Assembly: GCA_937928215.1 (NCBI GenBank)
Contig: CALFWL010000080.1
Location: forward strand, 1 to 48,715
Direction: 5' to 3'
Length of the DNA stretch: 48,715 nucleotides
Source: an uncultured Pirellulaceae bacterium
Lineage (GTDB): Bacteria > Planctomycetota > Planctomycetia > Pirellulales > Pirellulaceae
In this document: positions 38,387-46,432 of the stretch, one piece after another
Numbering within the stretch: the first letter of the stretch is position 1
How the letters are laid out: every line of letters begins with the position of its first letter
Program-made: the position numbers and the translations under genes
The notes under the pieces: model-generated
The model's input: only the letters and a program-made list of their open reading frames with translations
The model's database searches: none
Told to the model about the DNA's origin: nothing

Positions 38387-39457
38387 ATGGCAAAACGACT
38401 GTCAGTCATTATCTCACAGGCTCAAGGCAAGAATCCTGCCAAGCGAAAGCTGGAAGAGGACATTGTCGCTGGCTTGCTGTTCGAGAACGGTGTCGATGTG
38501 ACCATCGTTCCCAACCTGTACGACATTCAAGCGGACAGCACCAGCGTCGTTGCGTTACAGGGCGTCAGTGGGAACGCAGTGCTCTGTTCGTGGCTGTTCG
38601 AACGAGCGGCGCGGTGGGTGTTGGATCGCCACGGAGTGCATGGCCAACGTGGAACCGTGTTGTTACAAACCGACGAACAAGACGAAGACGCGGACGAAGA
38701 GGAAGACGGTCCAGAGGCCACGGACGGACAGAAGGATCGCGTGATTGATTCTCGGGAGATTCCTGATCGCAAAATTTACTGCCTTGATCTGAAGGCTTCG
38801 AACTCCGCAGACGATTTCATTGCCGAAGTGAAACGGATTCAGGCTGAGAATGCAGTGCAGTTGGTGGGGCTGGCCGATGTCTTGAATGCCGCACCGCTTG
38901 CCACCGCAGGAAACCCGAATGGAAGTAATCAGGCGGGGCAGGCGAAATCACGTGCCGAGTCCGAATCGGCCGTCAATCGTATCGAGGAAACATCCGGTCG
39001 CCGTTGGTATCCGGTCATCGATTACAGTCGTTGCACCAACTGCATGGAGTGTATCGATTTTTGTCTGTTCGGCGTGTACGGTGTCGACCGGATTGATACG
39101 ATTTTGGTCGAGGAACCGGATAACTGCCGCAAGGGCTGCCCGGCGTGCAGCCGAGTCTGTCCTGAGAACGCGATCATGTTTCCGCAGCACAAAACACCGG
39201 CGATCGCGGGATCGATGGATGTCGCTGAGAGTTTGAAGATCGACTTGTCTCAGTTGTTTGGAGCACCGACGGAGGGTAAGTCAGCTGCCGAACTCGCAGC
39301 GCTTGAGCGAGACGAGCAGTTGATGATGGCGGGACGCGACGCAGTGGGCTTGGCAAGTTTGAACGAACGGGCCTCGCGATCAAAACGGCCCGTCGGTTCC
39401 ACTCAAAACGACGATCTGGACGATCTGGTGGACGAGCTCAACGATCTGGACTTGTAA
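38387..39457 (+). CDS. 2x[4Fe-4S] ferredoxin-like protein with unknown N-terminal domain
   Basis: The 356-aa protein has a ferredoxin module near residues 215-265: CTNCMECIDFC (CxxCxxCxxxC) and CRKGCPACSRVCPENAI give two four-iron clusters, so it probably moves electrons. The N-terminal 100 residues (LSVIISQAQGKNPAKRKLEE onward) have no motif I can name, followed by an acidic linker (EDADEEEDGPEATDG). The C-terminal tail is rich in Asp (DDLDDLVDELNDLDL). The ATG at 38387 is preferred to the GTG at 38342. It may supply electrons to the neighbouring radical SAM or dehydrogenase enzymes. Confidence 0.85.
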   Translation: MAKRLSVIISQAQGKNPAKRKLEEDIVAGLLFENGVDVTIVPNLYDIQADSTSVVALQGVSGNAVLCSWLFERAARWVLDRHGVHGQRGTVLLQTDEQDEDADEEEDGPEATDGQKDRVIDSREIPDRKIYCLDLKASNSADDFIAEVKRIQAENAVQLVGLADVLNAAPLATAGNPNGSNQAGQAKSRAESESAVNRIEETSGRRWYPVIDYSRCTNCMECIDFCLFGVYGVDRIDTILVEEPDNCRKGCPACSRVCPENAIMFPQHKTPAIAGSMDVAESLKIDLSQLFGAPTEGKSAAELAALERDEQLMMAGRDAVGLASLNERASRSKRPVGSTQNDDLDDLVDELNDLDL

Positions 39458-39570
39458 CACGAACTGTCGTTGAAGAAACGGATTCGATGCAAGGCCCAGA
39501 CGCAAGCAAGCAAGCAAGCGAGTGAACACCTTCGCGACGGATCGATTTGCTGGCTCGTGCTTCGTGTTTG

Positions 39571-39675
39571 TATTGCTCGTGCCCGTATTGTTCACGCGTG
39601 TATTGTTCACGCGTGTATTGCTCACGCGTGTATTGCTCACGCGTGTATTGCTCACGCGTGTATTGTTTGCGCGTA
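39571..39675 (+). repeat. 15-bp tandem repeat, seven units
   Basis: The unit TATTGCTCACGCGTG repeats from 39571 to 39675. The middle five units are almost identical (one C/T change) and the outer two have diverged. It sits between convergent genes. Frames crossing it give pentapeptide repeats (REQYT), which are artefacts. Confidence 0.9.
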
Positions 39676-39709
39676 CGTTCTCTTTGAAACAAATCGGTTC
39701 GGCACCCGA

Positions 39710-40375
39710 TCACGCATCGACCAGACAGCCGAAGACGCGGTAAGCGTCAGCCAGCAGGTCTTTGATCTCATCCGCTTTGACAATTCTTCCCGACCGGTAA
39801 AAGCAAATCGAGTTTGCGATTCCCTCGACACTGATACCCGGCTGCAACTCAAAGAACTCCAGGACCGGCGGTTGAAAAAAAACGCGAATCCGTTCTTCGT
39901 TGGGGCCTTTGAGGACAAAACGCTTTGAAAATTCCGGGTGGCTGTCGAAGTCGATGTCTTGAAACCCCAGTAGTCCTCCGACGCGATCAAAAATTCCTTC
40001 CGGACGCATTGAAAATTCTGGACAGCTTAATTGATCAGACGACAACGAAGCCACGGTTTGCTTGACCGTGCGTTGGTTTTTGCCGCTGCCCGTCGTGAAC
40101 TGATAGTCGAAGATGCAGATGCGAACCTCATCGGTCACACCTTCGATCACATTGTTGACCTTTCTCGCTCGGCCTTGGTTGAACAGATTGAAGCCCGAGT
40201 GATTGGTGATCTGGTCGAGGGTACCTGACTCGTACCAAGTCAGCCCCAGTTCATGGGCTACTTCTTCTGTCGCGGCGCGACGTTTCTTGGCCGCGATGTG
40301 GGAATGAATCATTCCGTAGACGATCACCAGCAGTACTAAACTGATGAACAGCAATGGAATCAGTTGCTCAATCAT
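39710..40375 (-). CDS. Small membrane-anchored hypothetical protein (221 aa)
   Basis: One N-terminal transmembrane helix (LIPLLFISLVLLVIVYGMI, residues 5-23) is followed by a charged stretch and a cytoplasmic-looking beta-rich domain (EVRICIFDYQFTTGSGKNQR, FDRVGGLLGFQDIDFDSHPE). It lies 7 bp downstream of the radical SAM gene at 40383, so the two are probably co-transcribed. The family is unknown to me, and the close spacing is the only clue to its role. Confidence 0.75.
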   Translation of the reverse strand: MIEQLIPLLFISLVLLVIVYGMIHSHIAAKKRRAATEEVAHELGLTWYESGTLDQITNHSGFNLFNQGRARKVNNVIEGVTDEVRICIFDYQFTTGSGKNQRTVKQTVASLSSDQLSCPEFSMRPEGIFDRVGGLLGFQDIDFDSHPEFSKRFVLKGPNEERIRVFFQPPVLEFFELQPGISVEGIANSICFYRSGRIVKADEIKDLLADAYRVFGCLVDA

Positions 40376-40382
40376 TCGACGG

Positions 40383-41675
40383 TCAGCTTTTCAACTGGAT
40401 CAGGTCTTCGCGGGTTGAATTATTCGCCGAAGGCTGCTCGATCTTGCCAGGATCTTCCCAGTTATCCGCCGAGAAATGCTCGCCATAGACGCCATAATCA
40501 TGGAAGGCAATTTTTTTGGCGATTCGATAGGCCCAGCTTTTTTCTGGAATCGGTTCCACGTCCGGCATGTATTGCGAGGGATGCCGATTGGCCGCCCGCA
40601 GTTCCGCCAAGGCTGTTTTGCGAGCCGTCGAATCTTTCGCTCCGTGGCGGTCGGCCAACGCTTCGATCAAGTCAGGGCGCTCCAGTGCGATGCAGCCCCG
40701 AGTGTGTTGTGCGGCGGTTTTTCGAAAGTCCTTCAGGTACTCCGATTCGTTGAAGACTTGGTCGAGTGGTCGTTCGTCGTGAATCGACTCTTTCGCGAAT
40801 TGGATGATCGGACATGGTTCGATGTCACCCCATGGGCTGATGTGATGAGTGAAACCTGTCGCTGCCGGGCACAAAGCATTTCCGTCGGCATCGTAGTACG
40901 CGTCGATCACGATGATGGGCTTCTTGCAGCGCATGTCGACGACAAACTGCCGAGCCTTTCGTTGCTGCGCTGGCGTCAGCGCCAGTTCCGGTGCGGCGTC
41001 GGGACCGACGGGGCGATAAATATGGAACCACGTGTACATCACGCCCATCTCGATCAGTCGGTCAACCCATTCCTCACGCAGCAAGTCATCAAAGTTGGTT
41101 TGGCACAGGCTGGTGCAAACCCCCGTCATGACTTTATTGTTCAGACAGTTTTCGATTCCTCGCATCGTGTCGGAATACACGTTCGCTTTGCCACGACGTT
41201 GGTCACTGATGATTTCGGAACCTTCGACGCTGATCAGTACCGTCACGTTGCCGCATTTTCGCAAACGTTTGGCGACCTCGTCGGTGATGAAGTGCCCGTT
41301 GCTGAAAACCTGAAAGTAGGCATCCGGGTGAGCTTCCAAAATCTCAAACAATTCCTTGTGCATGAACGGTTCACCCCCCAGCAATCCAAAGAACGAGTTC
41401 CCCATTTCTTTCGCTCGATCAATCATCCGATTCATCGCGGTGACATCGATTTTCTGTTGCTTGGCGGACACATCGACCCAGCAACCCTGGCACCGTAAGT
41501 TGCAGCTATTGATGATTGAGATATAAAGGTATGGGGGAAAGAATTGACCGTTGCGTAGTCGTTTCTTGTGGGCCTGTACGCTACGCAGGCCTCGCACGCC
41601 CATGTTCCATGCCAGCTTCCAGACGAGTCGTTTGTCAGTCTCTAGGAGCAATCGCTTTGCGAATCGAAGATACAT
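40383..41675 (-). CDS. Radical SAM protein
   Basis: The 430-aa protein has a radical SAM CxxxCxxC in IINSCNLRCQGCWVD (about residues 52-66) and GLLGGEPFMHKELFEILEAH (SAM-binding GGEP), then CPAATGFTHHISPWGDIEPC, a SPASM-like C-terminal cysteine cluster, and TRGCIALERPD with a further Cys. It resembles uncharacterised planctomycete/deltaproteobacterial proteins distantly related to HpnH and maturases. It is transcribed toward the lipoyl/ferredoxin group, with the membrane gene at 39710 behind it. Substrate unknown. Confidence 0.88.
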   Translation of the reverse strand: MYLRFAKRLLLETDKRLVWKLAWNMGVRGLRSVQAHKKRLRNGQFFPPYLYISIINSCNLRCQGCWVDVSAKQQKIDVTAMNRMIDRAKEMGNSFFGLLGGEPFMHKELFEILEAHPDAYFQVFSNGHFITDEVAKRLRKCGNVTVLISVEGSEIISDQRRGKANVYSDTMRGIENCLNNKVMTGVCTSLCQTNFDDLLREEWVDRLIEMGVMYTWFHIYRPVGPDAAPELALTPAQQRKARQFVVDMRCKKPIIVIDAYYDADGNALCPAATGFTHHISPWGDIEPCPIIQFAKESIHDERPLDQVFNESEYLKDFRKTAAQHTRGCIALERPDLIEALADRHGAKDSTARKTALAELRAANRHPSQYMPDVEPIPEKSWAYRIAKKIAFHDYGVYGEHFSADNWEDPGKIEQPSANNSTREDLIQLKS

Positions 41676-41932
41676 GTTGGGTCAATCGAAAGGGCGATAA
41701 GGTAATTCTAGTTCGTGGTGTTCAGTATATCGGTTTGAGCTGTACCTTGTAGGCGAAACGGGAAGCGATGGATTGGATGGGTCATTTCGTCTCAAGGGAT
41801 TCGCGATCTGACCAGTGGGACGATTTCGCATCCTGATATGAACGAATCTTTGTAATCTTCTGCGGAAGACAGCGAATAACGGCCGATGACGATGCGGAAT
41901 GTTGAAAGCAATTCGAGTTTCAAGGCAAATCG

Positions 41933-43330
41933 ATGACGACCCATGGTCCAATTTCAGAAGGTAGCAAGAACTCAAGCGGAGCGGGCTGCGCTGTAGTAGT
42001 CGGCTTGATTTTTGCCTTGGTTGGTTTTGGGGTTCTTGGTGGAGCGATCTATGGGGCTTTCCATGCGATTGAGGTTCAGACGTGGCCCGAATCGCCTTGC
42101 AAAATCCTGACTGCGTCCATGGATGAGTCTCACAGCGACGACGGGACGAGCTATCGAGCCGATTTTACGTTTGAGTATGAAGTCGAGGGCGTGAAATTTG
42201 TCGGAGAACGAGATCGTGCGTTCAAATCTTTTGGTAGTCGGAAAGCAGCAAAGAATCAACTGGCTTTGCTACCGGTTGGCACTGAAACCGTGTGCCACGT
42301 CAATCCAGAAGATCCCGCCGACGCCGTATTGGACGCATCGTTTCCATGGTGGTCAATCGGCGGTTTTTCTGTGTTCGGGGCGGTTTTCGCATTGGTTGGT
42401 AGCAGTGTCGCGTACGTGTCATTGAGAAGTGTCAGGGCGTCCAAGCGTCGTCAAGCTGCTCAGCGATCATCAAGCGCCGGAAGATCGAGCCTGGCGGTGT
42501 CGGGGCAAGCTGGTGGTTACTTTCATACCGACGTGATTGATCGTGAACATGACCCTGAAAATCGATACCGTGCAGGTGGTGGCGTCAGCGAGCCCGGTCA
42601 CGAACCAACGCACCTTCAAGGTCAGCTTGGGAAGCGAGTCTATCAAGCCGACAGCGACGATCGTGAAGCGGATGTGCCGCAGAGGCTGAAATCGGAATCA
42701 TCACGATGGGGGACATTGTTGGGGGCAATCTTTATCGCATTATTCTGGAACGGGATTGTCAGCGCGCTTGTGTGTGGTGTGTTGTCCGATGGACCGGGTA
42801 TTTTTGCGAGTTGGGCGATCGGCTTGTTTCTGGTCCCGTTCGTGTTGATTGGTTTGGTGTTGATCGCCGCCGTCATTCATTCCTTCATCGCGTTATTCAA
42901 CCCGACGGTTTCGATCGCATTGTCATCCGGGGCCGTGTCCCGTGGGGGCACGTTGGACGTGGCATGGGAAGTCAGCAGCGGATTGCGGAACATCGATCGA
43001 CTGACAATCAGCGTCGTAGGGACTGAGTGGGCTCAATATCAGCGAGGTACGGATACGATCACGGATGAATTGACTTTTGAAATCGTTCCGGTGTTGTCGA
43101 CAGATCGCCCTGATGAAATCAAATTTGGCAGCGGGACAATCAGGATTCCCGTCGAAACGATGCACACGCTTGATCTTGATAACAACAAAATCAAATGGAC
43201 CGTGCTCGTCAACGGATCGATCGCTTGGTGGCCGGATGTCACGAATCGTTTCCCGTTTCGAGTCACACCGTATCAAGTTGCTGCCGAGTATCCTACAGCC
43301 GCGCCTGTGGAAGGAGTAAACGATGACTGA
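41933..43330 (+). CDS. DUF3592 membrane protein
   Basis: The 465-aa protein has four hydrophobic segments: AVVVGLIFALVGFGVLGGAI near residue 20, WSIGGFSVFGAVFALVGSSV near 145, LLGAIFIALFWNGIVSALVC near 265 and FLVPFVLIGLVLIAAVIHSF near 295. Between the first two is the DUF3592 beta domain (YRADFTFEYEVEGVKFVGER, VCHVNPEDPADAVLD). A soluble C-terminal domain follows the last helix. Its stop overlaps the next gene by eight bases, so the two are coupled. Function is unknown; the fold suggests a membrane sensor or scaffold. Confidence 0.8.
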   Translation: MTTHGPISEGSKNSSGAGCAVVVGLIFALVGFGVLGGAIYGAFHAIEVQTWPESPCKILTASMDESHSDDGTSYRADFTFEYEVEGVKFVGERDRAFKSFGSRKAAKNQLALLPVGTETVCHVNPEDPADAVLDASFPWWSIGGFSVFGAVFALVGSSVAYVSLRSVRASKRRQAAQRSSSAGRSSLAVSGQAGGYFHTDVIDREHDPENRYRAGGGVSEPGHEPTHLQGQLGKRVYQADSDDREADVPQRLKSESSRWGTLLGAIFIALFWNGIVSALVCGVLSDGPGIFASWAIGLFLVPFVLIGLVLIAAVIHSFIALFNPTVSIALSSGAVSRGGTLDVAWEVSSGLRNIDRLTISVVGTEWAQYQRGTDTITDELTFEIVPVLSTDRPDEIKFGSGTIRIPVETMHTLDLDNNKIKWTVLVNGSIAWWPDVTNRFPFRVTPYQVAAEYPTAAPVEGVNDD

Positions 43331-43745
43331 TTTGAAGGTGATTCTAGAACGTGATGTCTATTGTCCCGGCGAACAGCTGGCTGGCAAAGTGAAATGGTCC
43401 GCGGTTTCGGACGGAAGTGAATCGTTGGCGATTCGTATGCTCTGGTACACGCAGGGGAAAGGCGACCGCGATTACAAAACGATGGACTCGGTCGAGCTGT
43501 CTCTGACAGGAACGATGTCCGTGGCTTCATTTGAGTTCGTGGTCCCACACCGACCGATCAGTTTTTCCGGCAAACTGATTTCGCTCCATTGGGGAGTCGA
43601 AGTTGTCGTGAATCCTTCCAAGCAATCCGCCCTTGCGGAGTTCGCGTTGTGTGACCAAATGACAAAAATTGTGTTACAGGATAAGTCAAAGATGATGAAA
43701 GAGCTTGGTATCAAGAAGCCATTTTTTTCGATGGGCAGCAAGTGA
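43323..43745 (+). CDS. Arrestin-like beta-sandwich protein (140 aa)
   Basis: A cytoplasmic beta-sandwich: LKVILERDVYCPGEQLAGKVKW, FEFVVPHRPISFSGKLISLHW and VNPSKQSALAEFAL recall the N-domain of arrestin-like (Spo0M/arrestin-N) proteins. I cannot see a catalytic site. Its start overlaps the DUF3592 gene by eight bases and it is followed 30 bp later by a P-loop gene, so the three probably act together. Confidence 0.65.
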   Translation: MTDLKVILERDVYCPGEQLAGKVKWSAVSDGSESLAIRMLWYTQGKGDRDYKTMDSVELSLTGTMSVASFEFVVPHRPISFSGKLISLHWGVEVVVNPSKQSALAEFALCDQMTKIVLQDKSKMMKELGIKKPFFSMGSK

Positions 43746-43775
43746 TCATCGCTATCGCGGAAACTGGACTGTCAC

Positions 43776-44558
43776 ATGCATGATTCCCGTCAATTTGGTT
43801 TGCCCCAACGGAGCGACGTCAGGAATCTGGATGTTCGTAGGTCGGAGAACCCATTCGCTCAGCAGAAAATCGAACGTTTGAGCTACCGTTTCCCCGACGG
43901 AGGAAGTTGGGCTTCCAACCTGTCACGGCTGGCGGCATTGAATTTTCGAGCCGTTGTCGTTGGTGGATACGGAACTGGCAAATCTACTCTGATTCGCGAA
44001 CTACAGCATGAATTGGCAGGTGTCACGACCGATCGCCCCATCACTGAGCCGCTGCAACGCTGGAATCCGGTCTCCCAAACGCCTTCGCCTTCGACTTCGA
44101 TCACGCACTCGATGCTGCTTGACGTTCCACGTGCAGGTTCCCGGTTCCGTCGCGGCAGAAACGGTGGCGTGGCTCGTAGGCAACAGCAAGCAATGGTTGC
44201 CGATCAATTGCTGGGATTGAATCGCGGCACGCTTCTTTTGGTTGACGGCATCGAACGATTGACCTGGCTTGACCGTCAGCGGTTGGTTCACCAAACCGCT
44301 ACAGTATCGCAAGTGGCGGGGTTGATCGTGATTGTGCATCAACCGCGGCACTGGCTTCGTTTGCCAACTTGGATTGAAACCCAACCATCGGCGGCGTTAT
44401 TGAATGATCTGATCAACGAACTTCTGTCAGATCGCACGGCAATGGAGCGATCGTTTTTCCAGCAACGTGGAACCGAGTTGCTCAAACAAAGCCGCAATAA
44501 CATTCGAGCGACTTTGCGGCAACTGTATGATGAATGGTCTTTGGTTCTGCCGATCTGA
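43776..44558 (+). CDS. P-loop ATPase-like protein (260 aa)
   Basis: It has a clear Walker A GGYGTGKST (residues 63-71) and a Walker B-like TLLLVDGIE near residue 155, followed by an IVIVHQPRHW strand that looks like sensor I, typical of AAA-type or STAND-like NTPases, but no lid motif I can name. The N-terminus is poorly structured (RNLDVRRSENPFAQQ). It follows the arrestin-like gene by 30 bp. Its role with the DUF3592 and arrestin-like proteins is not known. Confidence 0.65.
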   Translation: MHDSRQFGLPQRSDVRNLDVRRSENPFAQQKIERLSYRFPDGGSWASNLSRLAALNFRAVVVGGYGTGKSTLIRELQHELAGVTTDRPITEPLQRWNPVSQTPSPSTSITHSMLLDVPRAGSRFRRGRNGGVARRQQQAMVADQLLGLNRGTLLLVDGIERLTWLDRQRLVHQTATVSQVAGLIVIVHQPRHWLRLPTWIETQPSAALLNDLINELLSDRTAMERSFFQQRGTELLKQSRNNIRATLRQLYDEWSLVLPI

Positions 44559-44871
44559 ATTGACCAATTGGAAACTCAACGTCGAATCATTTGCTGACGG
44601 TTCGAGCCTCTAGAGCCGGTCAATTCAACATTGATCGACCACTTGTGCCACCGTATGGGTTGAAGCGGTGTCAGGCTTGTCGTTTGCAAACCGTTAACAT
44701 CCGGAGGTTTGCCCGGTTTAGCACTTGCCTAACAATAGCTGCCAGATTTGATTTGAGTTCATTTCATTTCGCTCGGATAGGATCGGCATTGAATCACGCT
44801 TATCCGGCATCGTATTGATTCGCGAGTGCTTTGTTCGAAATTGGTTTGTGCGTATTTTCAAGTGACGTTCA
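44559..44871. other. Intergenic region before the DUF2071 gene
   Basis: I see no gene, RNA or repeat in these 313 bp. Confidence 0.45.
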
Positions 44872-45615
44872 ATGACAGATAGATGCAATGAATCAACAGT
44901 TGGGTCGGGTTTGATGCGGATGGACTGGCACGACTTGCTGTTCATGCATTGGCGAGTTGACGAGGACCAGCTGCGGCGGCATTTGCCTGATTCGTTGACC
45001 TTGGACACGTTTGAAGGCCAAGCTTGGGTTGGCGTCGTGCCGTTTCGAATGAGTGGCGTATCGCTCAGTTGGCTACCTGATTTGCCATGGCTGTCAAAAT
45101 TTCCTGAGCTGAACGTTCGCACCTATGTCGTCGGTCCCGATGGGCGACGTGGCGTCTGGTTTTACTCGCTTGACGCGACCAATCCGGTAGCGGTTCGCGG
45201 CGCACGCTGGTTGTATTGCTTGAAGTACATGGACGCGAAAATCACGTGTGTCGAAGACGGACGGCCAGCAGAAGATGCATGGATTCGTTACGACAGCGTA
45301 AGGACTCACCGCAATGAACCTGCGGCGACGCTGAAGGTCGACTATCGACCCGTTGGCCCAGCTTTCCGTGCCCAGCCCGGAACACTGGTCGATTGGTTGA
45401 CCAGTCGCTATTCGCTTTTTTCGGCGAGTGCGAATGGACAAGTGTTTCGTGGTGACATTGCTCACGATCCGTGGCAGCTTCGTGATGCCGAAGCGGTGAC
45501 GCACGAAAACACCATGACCGATGGCATCGGCGTCAAGCTGCCCGCGACGGAGCCATTACTGCACTTTTCGCGGATCACGAAAGTCAGTGCTTCCGCGATC
45601 CGAAAAGTGAAGTAG
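44872..45615 (+). CDS. DUF2071 protein
   Basis: The 247-aa protein matches DUF2071 (YqjF-like), cytoplasmic, with FMHWRVDEDQLRRHLPDSL, WVGVVPFRMSGVSL, FPELNVRTYVVGPDGRRGVW and FLTERYSLF-like LTSRYSLFSASANGQVFRG. The biochemical role is unknown; the family is related to acetoacetate decarboxylase-type folds in some annotations. The ATG at 44872 has a poor ribosome site; ATG 44914 (MRMDWHD) would be nearer the conserved domain. It stands alone and converges on infC. Confidence 0.85.
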   Translation: MTDRCNESTVGSGLMRMDWHDLLFMHWRVDEDQLRRHLPDSLTLDTFEGQAWVGVVPFRMSGVSLSWLPDLPWLSKFPELNVRTYVVGPDGRRGVWFYSLDATNPVAVRGARWLYCLKYMDAKITCVEDGRPAEDAWIRYDSVRTHRNEPAATLKVDYRPVGPAFRAQPGTLVDWLTSRYSLFSASANGQVFRGDIAHDPWQLRDAEAVTHENTMTDGIGVKLPATEPLLHFSRITKVSASAIRKVK

Positions 45616-45767
45616 TTCGGTGCAACGGTCGGAACGCGAGGAAAGTGTCGTGCCCCGAATGCTGTTCAGGCGAGCGGCTATCGAGAATGTGACCGGAGCA
45701 TCGATTGTCTCTCGACGTTCCGTTAAATTTGCCGGTGTGGTTCATCCTGTCAATCGCCTCACCCTAC

Positions 45768-46274
45768 TCACTTATTCGGCGCGATGGTGCAGATCATGCG
45801 GCGTGATTGTTGCGAAGGGTGGCTTTCGACTTTGCCGTGCTCGGAAAGCTGAGCGATGATGCCTTCCATCACTTTGCGACCTTCATCGATATGAGCATTC
45901 TCGCGACCACGGAAGAGTACCGTCACTTGCACCTTGTCGTTGTGCTCTAAAAAGTTGATCGCTTGCTTGACTTTGAAGTTGATATCGTGGTCACCGGTCT
46001 TTGGGCGGACGCGGATCTCTTTCAACTTTGTCTGATGAGTCTTGCCCTTCTCTCGTTTCTTCTTCTTGTCGTACTTGAACTTTCCAAAGTCCATGATGCG
46101 GCACACAGGCGGCTTCGCTTCAGCTGCGACTTCGACCAAGTCCAAGCCAGATTCACGAGCACGATTAAGAGCGTCCTGCGTCGGGATCACACCAAGTTGC
46201 TCGCCATTCTCATCAACGACACGGACGGGAGTGATACGGATCTGTTCATTGATCCGATTCTGATTCTTATCGAT
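45768..46274 (-). CDS. infC: Translation initiation factor IF-3, probable AUC start
   Basis: IF-3 keeps ribosomal subunits apart and checks the start codon. [42 protein letters not shown] and [18 protein letters not shown] are the N-domain and linker; [20 protein letters not shown] and [15 protein letters not shown] the C-domain. The first ATG upstream (46349) would add 25 atypical residues. ATC at 46274 has AGAGGA seven bases before it and starts the normal N-terminus, so a non-canonical start, as in E. coli infC (AUU), is likely and would allow self-control. It follows thrS; rpmI and rplT do not follow. Confidence 0.92.
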   Translation of the reverse strand: MDKNQNRINEQIRITPVRVVDENGEQLGVIPTQDALNRARESGLDLVEVAAEAKPPVCRIMDFGKFKYDKKKKREKGKTHQTKLKEIRVRPKTGDHDINFKVKQAINFLEHNDKVQVTVLFRGRENAHIDEGRKVMEGIIAQLSEHGKVESHPSQQSRRMICTIAPNK

Positions 46275-46281
46275 TGTTGGT

Positions 46282-46287
46282 TCCTCT
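46282..46287 (-). promoter_or_regulatory. Shine-Dalgarno that decides the infC start
   Basis: AGAGGA on the minus strand lies seven bases before the ATC at 46274-46272. No comparable site precedes the in-frame ATG at 46349. Confidence 0.7.
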
Positions 46288-46432
46288 CTAATTGAAAAAT
46301 GGATCGCGGCTGACGCTGGAAATCGGGGATCACCCGCACGTCCGCTCACGAATCAGGCAAATTATGGACGATTCGACCGTCAGGTCAACAGAAACTCGGC
46401 ATATTTGCTACCGAAATCAAGCCATTACACGC

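Noticed and set aside
39380-39713. Minus-strand genes with REQYT or VSNTR repeats
   Set aside because: They arise from the 15-bp tandem repeat being a multiple of three; there is no start context or other protein-like sequence.
44590-44720. tRNA or small RNA gene
   Set aside because: A GGTTCGA-like string occurs but there is no acceptor stem, anticodon arm or CCA-type layout around it.
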